A stretch of DNA of 64,000 nt from positions 3,038,001 through 3,102,000 of the forward strand of contig JBCAML010000003.1 of assembly GCA_038503075.1 (NCBI GenBank), in the 5' to 3' direction. Within the stretch, counting starts at the first letter, position 1. Each line of letters starts with the position of its first letter. Source of the DNA: Gyromitra esculenta (lineage: Eukaryota > Ascomycota > Pezizomycetes > Pezizales > Discinaceae). The notes beneath the pieces are model-generated. The model was not told the DNA's origin. It was given only the letters and a program-made list of their open reading frames with translations, and ran no database searches. Below, piece by piece: positions 1 to 10,811 of this stretch. Both the position numbers and the translations under genes were made by a program.

Positions 1-2128
1 GACGAAGTAGGAAGTGATGGGAAGTACAAGGTTTCTAAAAATTCTATGTGGGGTCTATCTCAAGGTGAGATAAGTGTAGTGAGGTGGACAGCGACAGCGA
101 GGGTTCTGAGATAGAACCGAAATAGTATTCAGACCAATACAGGAGAAGGTAAACGAGAACGTTGCTTAAGGAAAGAAGAGAAATAACAAGAGCGACCGAA
201 ATCCATCACTTAAATACCCCACTTTTTCTTTTTGCCAAGGCTCATAGCCGAAAGCTATCCGAACAACAAAGACATTATATAAAAACCCATAACCCGTTAC
301 AACCATAAATCCGAAACCTAACTCATTACCTGACTCTATCTGTGAAAGGGGGACGATTTGTACGGGAGAAAAGAGTGAACTTTGGGGACCTATTTACCCC
401 CAACAACAAACCCCTGAACGCCATTCCTTTTGATAGACATCATTTTTAGCATACACTAATTCATTTTGAGCCCCCAGTGACGCGGCTTTGTTGGGGGGCT
501 TGTGCTTAAGACACGGTTCAATTTACCTCATTAAAAATTTACACCCGTGTGGGCTCCAAATCGCGTTGCTACAGGTTAGGAGATACAAACATTTACCCAT
601 TCACACGGCTATGTTCCTGAGTTTTTGTTTCTAGGAACGTCCCTGTTACAGTGGGCCATGGGAGCGACCCTTTGCCACATTCCGTTTCTCCAACTAAAGT
701 ACTGTAACTCCGCCACTATTTGTAGTCTCATAGTGTTACCGGAATACGGTCGAGTAACCGCCACTGTCTCACAGACTTGAGGTTCAAAGAGTGTTTATTA
801 ACTAAACGACAGCATGCCAGAAAAATTAGAGGCGAAGGAGAGGGACAGCGTAGCATAGATTCAATGCTATTACTGCTGTTGGTTTTCACTATCGCTATAG
901 AAGATTTTCTGAGCCTTTCGGCTGGCCACAACCTGCATTAAAGGATGTCCTAGTATCCGATTCCGATTACACGATGAGACTACGAGTAAGATTACCCTGT
1001 TGTACAGGGTTCTAACTGCCTGCTAGGTCCAATGGCTGTACTGAAGACAATACTGCTCATGACAGGTAACTTAATGGTAGTACCGTTACAACCTCGTTGC
1101 ACGAAGAACATTTCTCATCACGCTACAATTCAGGAAGAGTGGTATTTGATCGGGCCCGATGAAATTGCTTCTATGGTTGACTCTATGCCTAAAAGAATTG
1201 CAGCAGTTCGCGTTGTTAACGATGGCCCCACACGATACTAGTTCTTATTTTTGTCTGTTTTGTTAGTGAGCAAAGCAATCCGGTGGTGGATGATTTCTGT
1301 AGTTTTCCTTTGATCGTTCTCTTCAGTTTTTTTTAGTCTATTCATATGTAATCAAAAATCAAGCTCGCCTATCTCTTATGCAAACCCATGTCCGTTCGGT
1401 CACTTACTACCAGAGCCTTGTACACAGAGTGAACAACCCCGCTACCTGCAGCTCTCTCTAGCTTGCAGATGCAGCCCAAGTTTACTCACAGCATAGGCCT
1501 GTCAGCCATGGATACATGTAGTAAAGCTTCGTTATACTCTTACAGTCACACCTCGATATGTCAGATGCCAAGTCTTAGTAGGATTTCGTACGAGATTGCA
1601 AGTTATCCGGGATAGCAGATTAATTTTGATGAGCAAAAAAGATTATAGTAGGAGGATCCGTACGAGATAGCAATGGATCCGACATAGCGAGATCTAACAT
1701 AGCAAGGTGCGATTATATGTGTGTGGGCTCAGCACCATACGCCTAGGTAGCTACTCCCACTGACACAGGGCTGGTTATTCCACATCCACATAGACTCTAT
1801 TATACTACACTAGATGCAATAGGTGCAGAGACCCTTTACACTTTTGACTTCGTAACCTTCCTATTGCATAAGCGGTTTTGTACCTAGAAACAATATTCAA
1901 ATGATTTAAACAAAAAAACATATAACAAACAACTAAATTCATCCCAAGCTGTTAGACCATGCTTATTCTTGCCATAGCACAATATATTGTTGGGAAGCTT
2001 ACTGATAACCGCTTTTGTCAGGGTTAGGGTCACCTTCCATAGTATTGTGTTTATTTCCTTCGGTGGAATTTTCATCTGTAGCGACCATCCCACTGCCACC
2101 AAACCCCTAGCGCAATTGGCATCTTGAG
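1..2128. other. Gene-free, repeat-like region
   Basis: Apart from the transposase fragment at 1131-1241, I see no coding exon. Around 1555-1715 there are several short variants of the motif atagcRa and gtacgaga, as in subterminal repeats of DNA transposons. The 20-mer ctaggaacgtccctgttaca at 632-651 recurs at 9121-9140. Position 1 may lie inside a larger element. Confidence 0.4.
1131..1241 (+). pseudogene. Tc1/mariner-type transposase, 3' end fragment
   Basis: The last ~37 codons of an open frame starting at 1032 read EEWYLIGPDEIASMVDSMPK and end in a PTRY-stop. This matches the C-terminal end of Tc1-like transposases, where a tryptophan-containing helix is followed by a conserved SMPRR motif and a terminal T-x-Y. 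The upstream catalytic DDE part is not readable in this frame, so the copy is a truncated relic. The family assignment rests on the C-terminal motif only. Confidence 0.65.
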
Positions 2129-3421
2129 ATGATTCCCACCACTATTATAAGAGGGTATTCAATGTGCACTACTTTCTCTCGAGTTATTGGGTCCCGAATA
2201 GTGACCAGTCGCTCATTCTACCGTTGTTCCCCGCTCCCGTTACAACGCTATTCGCAATGCATAGCACGAACATTGGTTTCAGCACAAAATCGCTTTCAAT
2301 CGCCGCCTGCAGAAGCTATCTTACAACCAGAAATCTACCGAGACAATTTGAGCTCCATAACGACTTTACACAACAGCATTCAGAAGGAACTGTTAGACAA
2401 GCAATCTCCACTCTTAGAATCGGAGGTACTTTTGGCATTACAGGCATGCCATAGTTTCGCTGGTTTGCAATTGGAAGCTTCCTCAAATATTCCGGCAGAT
2501 GCCGGTCCTACATCTGCATTGCTCTCACTCGACGAGGATGAAGCAAAAAAGCAAACACCCTTCTCTTCCTCATTGTCAGTCGATGAGGCTTCGGGTCGCC
2601 CGATAAAAAATCAACAAATAAAACCAATGGAAATGGCGCCGGCTTCCGTTGAGCAGGCCTTTGCTGGTGACTTCGACGTACTCACAGATATAGCATACAA
2701 AATTGTTTCTCACCCATCTGTCTTCCTCACTATCCCAATCCTCACTTCCTTTGTCTCTCTCCAGTCCCTAGTGGGCGACCCGTCGCCAATACCAGCAGTG
2801 TTTTCTCTCTACGCCAATAAACCTTTTTCTCCACAAGGTTCGTTGAAAATTCAATACCCAAACCCGAGGCAAGCAAAACACGCAATCCCGAGCAACATTG
2901 CATCAGCTGCTCTCCAGGCGGCGATTAAAGTCAAGGACATGTCGCTGTGCCTAGATATCATTGATACATCATACGGGGTTCCAGCTCATCAACGCTCAAA
3001 AATTATTCGAAGGGCTGTTCCGGCGGCCGTGGCTGGTTGTTTAACACCCGTTGTTGCTTTCGCGCTTGCGAATACATTGGCCCAATACCAAGAGGAGGTT
3101 GATCATTCACTCGCCGTGAAGTATGCGTTTGCCGGGATGCTGGCCTATTTGTGTTTCACGGGAAGCATTGGGGTTGTAGCTCTGATGACAGCGAATGATC
3201 AGATGGTCAGAGTGACTTGGATTGCGGGGACACCGCTGAGAGAAAGGTGGTTAAGGGAGGAAGAAAGAGCAGCGTTGGACAAGGTTGCCCAGGCATGGGG
3301 ATTTGAGGAGCCAAATAAGAGAGGCTTCGAGGAAGGAGACGAGTGGGAATTGCTGAGAGAGGTTGTGAGCAGAAAAGGGATGTATTTAGATAACCCTGCA
3401 CTCATGGATGGTATGGAGTAA
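2129..3421 (+). CDS. Predicted mitochondrial membrane protein, function unknown
   Basis: Single-exon frame of 430 residues; an in-frame ATG at 2162 (12th codon) is an alternative start. The N-terminus is rich in Arg and Ser and poor in acidic residues (IGSRIVTSRSFYRCS), as in mitochondrial presequences. Two hydrophobic stretches lie in the C-terminal half, near residues 293-312 (AVPAAVAGCLTPVVAFALAN) and 330-353 (YAFAGMLAYLCFTGSIGVVA). A charged tail with GTPLRERWLREEERAALDKV follows. I do not recognise a named domain; it looks like a fungal mitochondrial inner-membrane protein. The frame ends in TAA at 3419-3421. No intron is needed to keep it open, which is unusual in this window. Confidence 0.7.
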   Translation: MIPTTIIRGYSMCTTFSRVIGSRIVTSRSFYRCSPLPLQRYSQCIARTLVSAQNRFQSPPAEAILQPEIYRDNLSSITTLHNSIQKELLDKQSPLLESEVLLALQACHSFAGLQLEASSNIPADAGPTSALLSLDEDEAKKQTPFSSSLSVDEASGRPIKNQQIKPMEMAPASVEQAFAGDFDVLTDIAYKIVSHPSVFLTIPILTSFVSLQSLVGDPSPIPAVFSLYANKPFSPQGSLKIQYPNPRQAKHAIPSNIASAALQAAIKVKDMSLCLDIIDTSYGVPAHQRSKIIRRAVPAAVAGCLTPVVAFALANTLAQYQEEVDHSLAVKYAFAGMLAYLCFTGSIGVVALMTANDQMVRVTWIAGTPLRERWLREEERAALDKVAQAWGFEEPNKRGFEEGDEWELLREVVSRKGMYLDNPALMDGME

Positions 3422-4009
3422 ATGTCAGTAGTTATTGTATTGACCCTCTCTTTGGCTACATGTATTATGACATGATTTCAATAATACTTATCGCAGGGTA
3501 ACAGATCTGCAAATAATTTATTGCCTGTACTCAACAAGTTATTGTGTATGGAAGGGTGAACCTCCAAGGGCTTCCAGCATCTCTTGTGATCCTGATACAT
3601 CTCTAGAAAAAATAACGTGGGATTTTGGTTAATCTCTTTTTTTATGATGAAATATTCGACGTGACTACAGGCCTTAAGTAAGAAACCATACAAACTCACA
3701 CAGGGTATATCAGAAACTTTGACGCCACATTTTGTGGCACAATAACGCCACACAGCCCCTTTCCTTGGTGGTCAATGAGATGCAAAACGACTGTACCCTC
3801 TGCATATTGCTCCCCACGACACCACAGCTCTCCACTTTCTCTGATACTCCTAACATCCATCGTTTTTAGGTTGTCTTCTTCGTATCACGCCGGCTCCTTT
3901 CCCTCCCATCTCCCATCGCCTAGCTGCTATCCCCAGTTATCCGCTTAAACAGTTCTAATCACCCCCGTAAGCTTTAGGCTTAAGCTATCCCACCGCAATC
4001 TTCCTCTAA
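3422..4009. other. Intergenic region upstream of mob2
   Basis: About 590 bases between the 430-aa gene and mob2. From about 3880 the sequence becomes pyrimidine-rich (many TCC and CTC runs), as is typical of fungal promoters and 5' leaders. I see no coding exon or RNA gene. Confidence 0.4.
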
Positions 4010-5394
4010 ATGTCCCAGTTTTTCGGTTCTCTCGGGTGTGTATCTCATTCTCCTTCGCTTCGTATTTTGCATTCTAATCACTTTCCGTACCTTTTCCTTT
4101 CCCCAAGACCAAATTCCCATGGATTACTCCAGACATGCTGACTTTTTTCAACGAATCTTCAGTCGCGGTTTTCGCGGGCCACGGAAACCCAAACCCGCCC
4201 CACTGAACCAAGAACCCGGAAATGGTAATAATGCCAACGGGGCTGGTGGTGGTGCTGGCGGTGGTGGGAGCAGCGGTGGGAGCTTTAGTGGTTCGCAGTC
4301 AACAGGATTGATACCAGGCTCCCCATCAGCTCAGCGAGTAACTCAGAAACCTTTATTTCTGTGCAAGCCATTCGTTACCAGTCAGCTTGTCAAAGGGAGT
4401 TTTTCAACAATTGTTGTCCTGCCGAGATATGTTGATCAGGGAGAATGGCTTGCGTTGAACCGTATGTTTCCCGAGCCTTCGGGATCTTAGAACCCGACAC
4501 TCCAAATTCAACTAGGAACAAACAATTTTCGAATACTGACTGCTCTTTCTCCCACTTCTCTCTTTAGTGTTTGAATTTTTCGACATGTTAAATAAATTTT
4601 ATGGCGTCGTTCAAGAGTTTTGTACCCCTCAAGCTTGTCCATCAATGTCTGCAGGCCCTGGGTATGGATAAATTTTACTCTTTCAAATATATCAGCGTGA
4701 CAAAACGGTCATACCTGTGGTTTTCGTCAAATTATCCATTTATAGCTTGTTCCTTCCCAGAGGCATGATCAATTCATTCAGGGTATATGCTAATCTCCAA
4801 ATTCCACGAATTCAGACTCGATTATTCATGGCTGGATGCAAATAAAAAGCCGCTTCGTTTACCTGCCCCAACTTACATCGAATATGTACTACAATGGATC
4901 TCAAATCGTATCAACGATGAATCAATATTCCCTTCGAAATCAAATCCGACTACTACTGCTACAATCAACACCCCCTCAGCAATCCTTCCAAGCGGATCCG
5001 CGACCAGCTCGCCAGTTGGTACCCCTGGGACGGGCGGGCAATCTGGGGCTTGGATAGGCAAGGAAGGAGGATTCCCTCCAAACTTTTACAATACCTGTAA
5101 GGCCATTTATAAACAGATGTTTAGGGTGTTTGCGCACATCTACCACACTCACTTTGCAAAAATCGTGCACATGAGTCTTGAGGCACACTTTAATAGCTTC
5201 TTCGCGCATTTCATTCACTTCGCTAGGGTATTTATCACTTCATTCCATGACGATTCTATAGCAGTGATTTTAATCAGGACCTATAGGCTTTTGACTTGCT
5301 AGAGCGTCGCGACATTGAACCGCTTCGCCCTCTTATCGATGCTTTTGAAGAACAAGGGCTTTTCAAGGACAACGACCGGTCCAGGGAACAGTAA
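4010..5394 (+). CDS. mob2: Mob2-type kinase activator (RAM/MOR network)
   Basis: Five predicted exons: 4010-4035, 4163-4461, 4568-4661, 4816-5227 and 5287-5394, giving 312 residues. MSQFFGSLGRGFRGPRKPKP forms the basic N-terminus, then a Gly/Ser/Asn-rich linker, then the Mob fold from KPLFLCKPFV. The zinc site is visible: CTPQACP gives two cysteines and HIYHTHF gives two histidines. KPLFLC and LVKGSF are Mob2-like rather than Mob1-like. Mob2 proteins bind and activate NDR kinases (Cbk1/Orb6/COT-1) in polarised growth and septation. An insertion of about 40 Thr/Ser/Gly/Pro-rich residues sits between IFPSKS and FPPNFY, where family members are normally contiguous. The exon 1 donor was chosen because it gives the family-like N-terminus; the frame also contains an ATG at 4119 that I take to be intronic. 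Confidence 0.88.
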
Positions 5395-6132
5395 TTTTAT
5401 CATAGCTTTTCCTACCCCCCACCATCACGCAAATCAAGACTCCTCGAGACTATTTCGCCCAATCCTTTCTTTATGCGATCTTGAGATCCATACTGTTTCC
5501 ATTGGGATTAGAGGTCTCAGATCAATATCGAAGATTTATATGCCTTCCATGGATCTTTTCCCTTTTCCCCCGATTTTCTCAATTATTTTCCTTGCTTTTT
5601 TTTTTAGAATTTCATGACGATACCGCTCTTGTTGAGTACTTGTACCTTATGTTTACATGAGTGGCGGTCAGCAAAAACCCCGTAACGACGTAGCAAACTC
5701 GAATGAACCTGACCCGCTCGAGACATATAACATCCAGTTCAGAACATATTTTTCTGTCCCTTCCGTATGTTAGATGACTATTCAATACAAAGTAGAGATT
5801 TATGAGCGCCTCCCATTTCTCAAGATCGAACATAACAAGTTCAAAACCATGTAAAACATCATATTGCATCAAGTTTAACTATGTTGTCAAGAGATCTAGT
5901 AGTCAGATCTCCAAAGGCAGGCTTGTGTGATACAGCCGAACAACATCTCAATCTGGTGTTTTCTCCGCAATGACCCTACGAAGTTTTCGGAGACTGCAAC
6001 CTCCCTTATGCGCTATTAACAATGCAAAGCTTACCTATTTACTAGAAGCATCAAGGGAGGTCTTTTAGTTTCTGATGGTGACAGTATTGCTAGCAGGGTG
6101 GCTGGTATTGTCGAGCACAGTTTCCATCTATC

Positions 6133-6234
6133 TGCTCGTGTTGCTGACAACCGACTAAACCACGTGACCACAAATAGCAAATTCACCACCAAAATCAGAT
6201 CACGTGGTTTTGTCGGTTGTCGGCGACATGAGTA
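6133..6234. mobile_element. Hairpin MITE, family A, copy 1
   Basis: A 102-base foldback element: left arm 6133-6168 pairs with right arm 6199-6234 with a few mismatches. The right arm ends gtcggcgacatgagta. The internal ~28 bases (aatagcaaattcaccaccaa) match the loop of the copy at 24219-24320 in reverse orientation. Each arm contains CACGTG. No transposase is encoded, so it must be mobilised in trans. I could not define a target-site duplication. Confidence 0.8.
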
Positions 6235-6235
6235 T

Positions 6236-6416
6236 ACCGTAGTATTTGGTGAAATTCGTTCCGGCGCTAGTGGGTAAGACATGCATATAATCTGTTAATA
6301 CTCTACGTTTATGATGCCGCTGGGGAGTTTTTAGCGGAAAATCATGGAGAATTAACACGTCCTATGCATGTCTTACCTACTGGCGCCGGAACGAATTTCA
6401 CCAAATACCACGGTAG
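6236..6416. mobile_element. Foldback element of about 180 bp
   Basis: Inverted arms of about 50 bases at 6236-6286 and 6364-6416 share tatttggtgaaattcgttcc and its reverse complement, with few mismatches (for example gctagtggg against gccagtagg). The 77-base middle is unpaired. It abuts MITE copy 1 on the left, so one inserted next to or into the other. No coding capacity; likely a non-autonomous DNA transposon. Confidence 0.75.
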
Positions 6417-6826
6417 TTGTGGACGCCTATGTCCAGAGTGCCAAGACAGTCCGACTATAAAATTCTTCACATCAATCACAACCCCAGATAAAAATAAAAG
6501 AGCTCTATAAATCATTAGAGAGACCTATACAATAGTTCTATAGAGACAAAATCATTTATAAGTTAGTGGAGACGATGCTGAAGAAGTTGAAAGTAGGTAC
6601 AAATTTGGTGGCAAGGGCAGGGCACAACGGGGGTAGTCCTACTGCTCTAGAATAGAAATAGGTATAGGTATATGGCCGTCCCAAATACTAGAAATCAGGT
6701 TAATATGTTAAGAGTATTTTCGTGCAAGGTACTCAATAATCTTAAGGGCTCTACTCGGTAGTATTCTGCCAGTGATGGCACTGAGAACCAAGTTTGACGC
6801 TCAAACCCTTGTCAAACACGGTACTT

Positions 6827-7084
6827 GTTAGCAGGAATACGAACCAGAAAACATGGGGTGTGTGGCTTCGTACGCTACAGCATTAGGCAAGGATTCCGCA
6901 GCGTACTCGTGCTCTAGAATAAGTACCTGAAAATGCCTTTTGGTGGCGGGGTTTTTTAATTCGTCCCGCAGCAGTGCTTCAAAATTTGGTTGGCCAAAGC
7001 CTTACCCTTGTTTTCAGGTACTTATGCTAGAGCACAAGTACAATGCCACACACCCCATGTTTTCTGGTTCGTATACCTACTAAC
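6827..7084. mobile_element. Foldback element of about 258 bp with stacked arms
   Basis: Outer arms 6827-6866 and 7045-7084 are inverted copies (core gaaccagaaaacatggggtg). A second inner pair, 6903-6933 and 7011-7041, is also inverted (core agtacctgaaaa). The left side carries an extra ~36 bases between the two arm segments that the right side lacks, so it is an insertion in one arm or a deletion in the other. No protein is encoded. Confidence 0.75.
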
Positions 7085-7796
7085 AACTAGAACGTTCAAA
7101 CAAAGTGTGGCTAGAAAATCTCACTTAGAAGGGTTTGGCAGCAATGTTTTCCCCACTCGCTACACCAAAAAAAGGAATTTTCGTGTCCTTCCTTGGCTCA
7201 TTCAAGAGTAAAAATTGACAATGCAAGTTAGGTGCTTTGCCACTTCTCATTTCAACCTCGTAGCGCCATTTCCATTCTCGCCAGTTTACGAGGTACCCCA
7301 GCGCTCGTCCAACAGACCACTGTTCTTCCTACCAGGGCCATGGCCATTCATGCGTCAGCAAAAAAAATGATTGTCGCTCCGCTCGCCTAAAGCAACAGGC
7401 GAGCGGGGCGAGCGGGGCGGAATGTTACCCTTCATGTATAACTTGTTTTTGGTCCAGCGTCTGGGCGCCAGCCTCTGGAAGGTCGGCTCGCCCGGGCGAC
7501 ACTTTCTACGTTTTCTAGCAATGATCTCTCCCAGACGATATGGTGCAAGAAGGCGTAGGGGACCTGGGCAACCTAGTCCACACCTTCTTCGAAAAAAGAT
7601 TTGCGAGCAAAGCCACAATCAAAAAAACATAATCTATAGCTTTCTGACCACGCATTTTCGTCTCTTGGTAAGCCGCCAAAAACCTCTTTTGCTGTTATCA
7701 GGATCTGATTAGTCAAAATCATCCAAAGGTATGGACAAACTTGCCCAGGTCACCCTCTACGCCTTCTCGCACCATGCCTCCCAAAAGCTTGCTCGC

Positions 7797-8083
7797 CTAC
7801 TCATGCCGCCAGATTTATAATGCCAGATGACTAAAGTCTGACTATGGATACAGAACAAGAAAATGGGTCCCAGACACCAGTGAAATCCCCACAGGAAGCT
7901 CGATTTTTCAACAGCCACAGGATATAGAAAATTATAATAATTAAGATACATTGTCTAAAGTGTGCTGAAGTTGCTGCCGCTCTCAAATGCTACTTTTTCC
8001 TGTATCTTATACCACAGACATGATAATTCCGACCTTAGTCAGAATTTAGTTATCTGGCATCATAAATCTGGCGACATGAGTAG
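7797..8083. mobile_element. MITE with 46-bp terminal inverted repeats
   Basis: Left terminus 7797-7842 begins ctactcatgccgccagattt; right terminus 8038-8083 is its inverted copy with about four mismatches. The element is 287 bases and has no coding capacity. The outermost 14 bases (ctactcatgtcgcc) are almost the same as the ends of family A, which suggests that one transposase recognises both. No clear target-site duplication at the predicted ends. Confidence 0.78.
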
Positions 8084-9120
8084 AGGACGTGTAGGTTTTT
8101 GGACGCAGCCTTGGAAAGTCGATATCGCCTGGAGGCAATTGGAAGCATATAGGTCTTGGCACTAGTTCGAGGTTTTATTGGTTTGTATATATTGCTCTAT
8201 CACTCTATTGTTCTATTGGTCCATCTATATCGACAAATTTTTCCTAGCTATAGGGTGGAGAATGGAGAGAATGGGGCAACGCCGCCTAGGGAGGTAGGGT
8301 AACTCCTGCGCAGGTAGGGTAGCCACGGATTACAGGAGAATGGCGGTTACGGTCTTTTCTGACTTGGTACGTCCAGATAAGGGATCTACACTGCCAAATA
8401 TGGTAACTTTAGACTCCTATCCGCCATCAGACCGTATCTGCCATCCCCCCCATAAGTCCCTGTAGGGTTCCAACTTCGCTGCTCTCGTGTGAATTCTCTA
8501 AGTCCCCTGGGTGAAGGTTTCGACTTAGCATTTTTCACGATATCCAAAAAAAATCGCCAAGTCCCCAGGTTTAGGGTTGCGCTGCGCACTTAGAAGCAAG
8601 AGCTTGAAGCAAATCCTCCGGGCGCGAGAGGTCTAAAGCAAAGCCTTCAGGCGACCTGTGGGAGGCGGGGGAGTCGCCCAGAAGGCACGGGGCGGCATCG
8701 GGTTCATTGGGCGGAATGTAGCCCTTCTAGAAGACGCGTTACGTCCAGGCGAAATTTCTTTTTGCTAATGTTACAGAGCAGAAATCCTTATGAAAAAGGC
8801 CTGGCACACGCAAAATAATCCCTGTCAAGACCTGAAATATTATCCTTAGAAGGCAAGTGTCCTTATAGCCCGAACCCTTATAAGGCGATTGTATTGTACT
8901 GGATTATTCAAGGCCATGGGCCTTGATTACCAGTATACAGTATTGAGATCACGGCCTCCCGTAGAGAATTCTCTTTCTCTTACAATAGCAACAATAGTGA
9001 GTTGCCTACGAAGCAAAGCCTTATTTATATTCTGTTAAGTGAACTACAACTTTCTACTGAAATTTTTGCCTCTATTATTTGCAAACCACATTCGCACGGC
9101 TGCGCTCTCGAGCCCTGCCT

Positions 9121-9140
9121 CTAGGAACGTCCCTGTTACA
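9121..9140. repeat. Dispersed 20-bp repeat, second copy
   Basis: ctaggaacgtccctgttaca is identical to 632-651. The preceding ~30 bases (ttcacacggct / ttcgcacggct) are also similar, so both belong to diverged copies of one interspersed element in the same orientation, 8.5 kb apart. Confidence 0.6.
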
Positions 9141-10811
9141 CATTGAAGCGGGGTTGATAGGTGTTGGCAGCGAATGTTGTGAGCTATTTGCAGGCGGCGA
9201 ATGTGGTACACCATAATAGGTGGTGGATATGGTGAGCTAGGCAAGTCGTACGAAGGGAAAGGCAGTAAAGGACCTACTTCTTCAGCATATGTACAGTGGA
9301 AAAAGCGGCTTGAAGCTGTGCGGCACTCTTCAGAAGTCATATTTACGCTACCCAGATAATTCTCTGCGTGAACAGTTTTTAGGCGCTTTAGAACAATTAG
9401 ATACGCGGAGCATTGTAATAATGTGCAGCAAACAATTCTGTGTACTAGTATTCTCTAGAGATTGAGCGCTAGAGGAATTGAAGAGACTCAATTTTAGGTA
9501 AATGTTTTGGAGAGCAATTCCACCAGGTTGTTAGGACGCAAACATTTAAAATAGCAAATATGGACCAGCCTCGCTGCCATGGCGCCACGCTTCTGTACAT
9601 CCTGGCCCTAGCAGCCTAGGTACGCTCGTGATGTGGTGGTTGCGACACCAAAAGTCAGCTATTTTTGCTACCCCAACATAGATTGAATAGCTATGGACTA
9701 AACAGTAATGATGAATTGAGTGTGGGTTAAAAGGTTGTTCTGTGAGCGTGAGATGGTCGTATTTTACGAGTACATACGGTAGACAGAATCGATTATATTA
9801 TGAGCCAATCTCTACTCTATAGTCAAATATATATAATTGTGCCTAGCCACTGTTATCTTTTCGTCGTTCTAGCTGATTCGGTTACTTTAAGGGGTGAGAC
9901 GCGGGTGCGGCTTGTTTCAAAAAAAAAATACAGGAATGAGTCGGGATGACAATTGTATCATCTCCGAGAGCTCTGTAACGTTATCGATTTACCCCAACAT
10001 CCCAAGAATGACATCCCAATACCATGCTGATTTTGCCACCCTTTCAGGTGCTATCACGATAGACTAATCTACATAGAATAGAGAATAGTAGACTGCTAGG
10101 GGTAATGTATATATACAAATTTCTCCCTAGCAAGTGGATCATGTAAGGAATCTAATTTAACTATGAATTTTGGTCTAACTATCCGTGCTAAAATGCGTTG
10201 AGCCTTCAACAACCTATGAGATTCCTTGTGCCTCCCAGGGTAACTCCTTGCATAAATAACGGAAAGTGTTCCCACGAAGGGTAGCCCGACCGAGTATATA
10301 GAATAAGCGTTGAAGCGATAGCATCAGCTTGCGTTTAACCACATGTAGAACTATGAGTATATAAAGACCATATATCTTTGTTCCAGTCCAGCACGTTTCC
10401 AAGTAGCAGGCTGGAGTTGCAATGCATATCATAACTGTATATCTCGTCGCGCATGGCCCTGCTAAGGAATTTAATATCATTTGACCTGGCTCGCTAAATG
10501 ACGGGAGTAGGAACTTTATCAGTGTAATCTTAAACAAGCAACACAATAGAACAATCTTATGAACACAGATGCTTCCCCTAGCTGAGACCCTTATCAGCTA
10601 GAGCAGCACGAAAGAAATCACCACCCAAAACCCCATGTAAGAAAATCCCATGGCTTATTTTTGGAAATAAAACTTCTCGTACACATTCGCATTTTTCGAC
10701 GGTTCCGATTCAGCATTTCATTGAGTAAGAACCGCCCTGAGTATTCACGAAAAAAAATCGAATTGTCTCATTTTTCCCCCATACCACGACCCAACCCCAA
10801 CATCTCACAGT

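Larger units (their letters stand above)
5395..10811. other. 5.4 kb gene-free region dense in foldback elements
   Basis: Open frames here are short and none resembles a known protein. At least four inverted-repeat elements are visible (listed separately). Two GC-rich stretches (about 7380-7560 and 8600-8760) share gggcggaatgt and gtccag-type words and may be diverged copies of one repeat. The rest looks like decayed transposon DNA. Confidence 0.5.

Noticed and set aside
2014..2032. Telomere-like ggttagggt
   Set aside because: A single unit only, no tandem array.
4119..4121. Alternative mob2 start (MDYSRHADFF)
   Set aside because: It lies in the predicted first intron; splicing 4035 to 4163 gives the family-like MSQFFGSLGRGFRGPRK.
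7371..7712. 113-codon plus-strand frame in the MITE region
   Set aside because: GC-rich repeat translation, with a mirrored frame on the other strand; no protein features.
10214..10546. 110-codon minus-strand frame
   Set aside because: Hydrophobic and cysteine-scattered with no recognisable motif, in a repeat region and without neighbouring exons.
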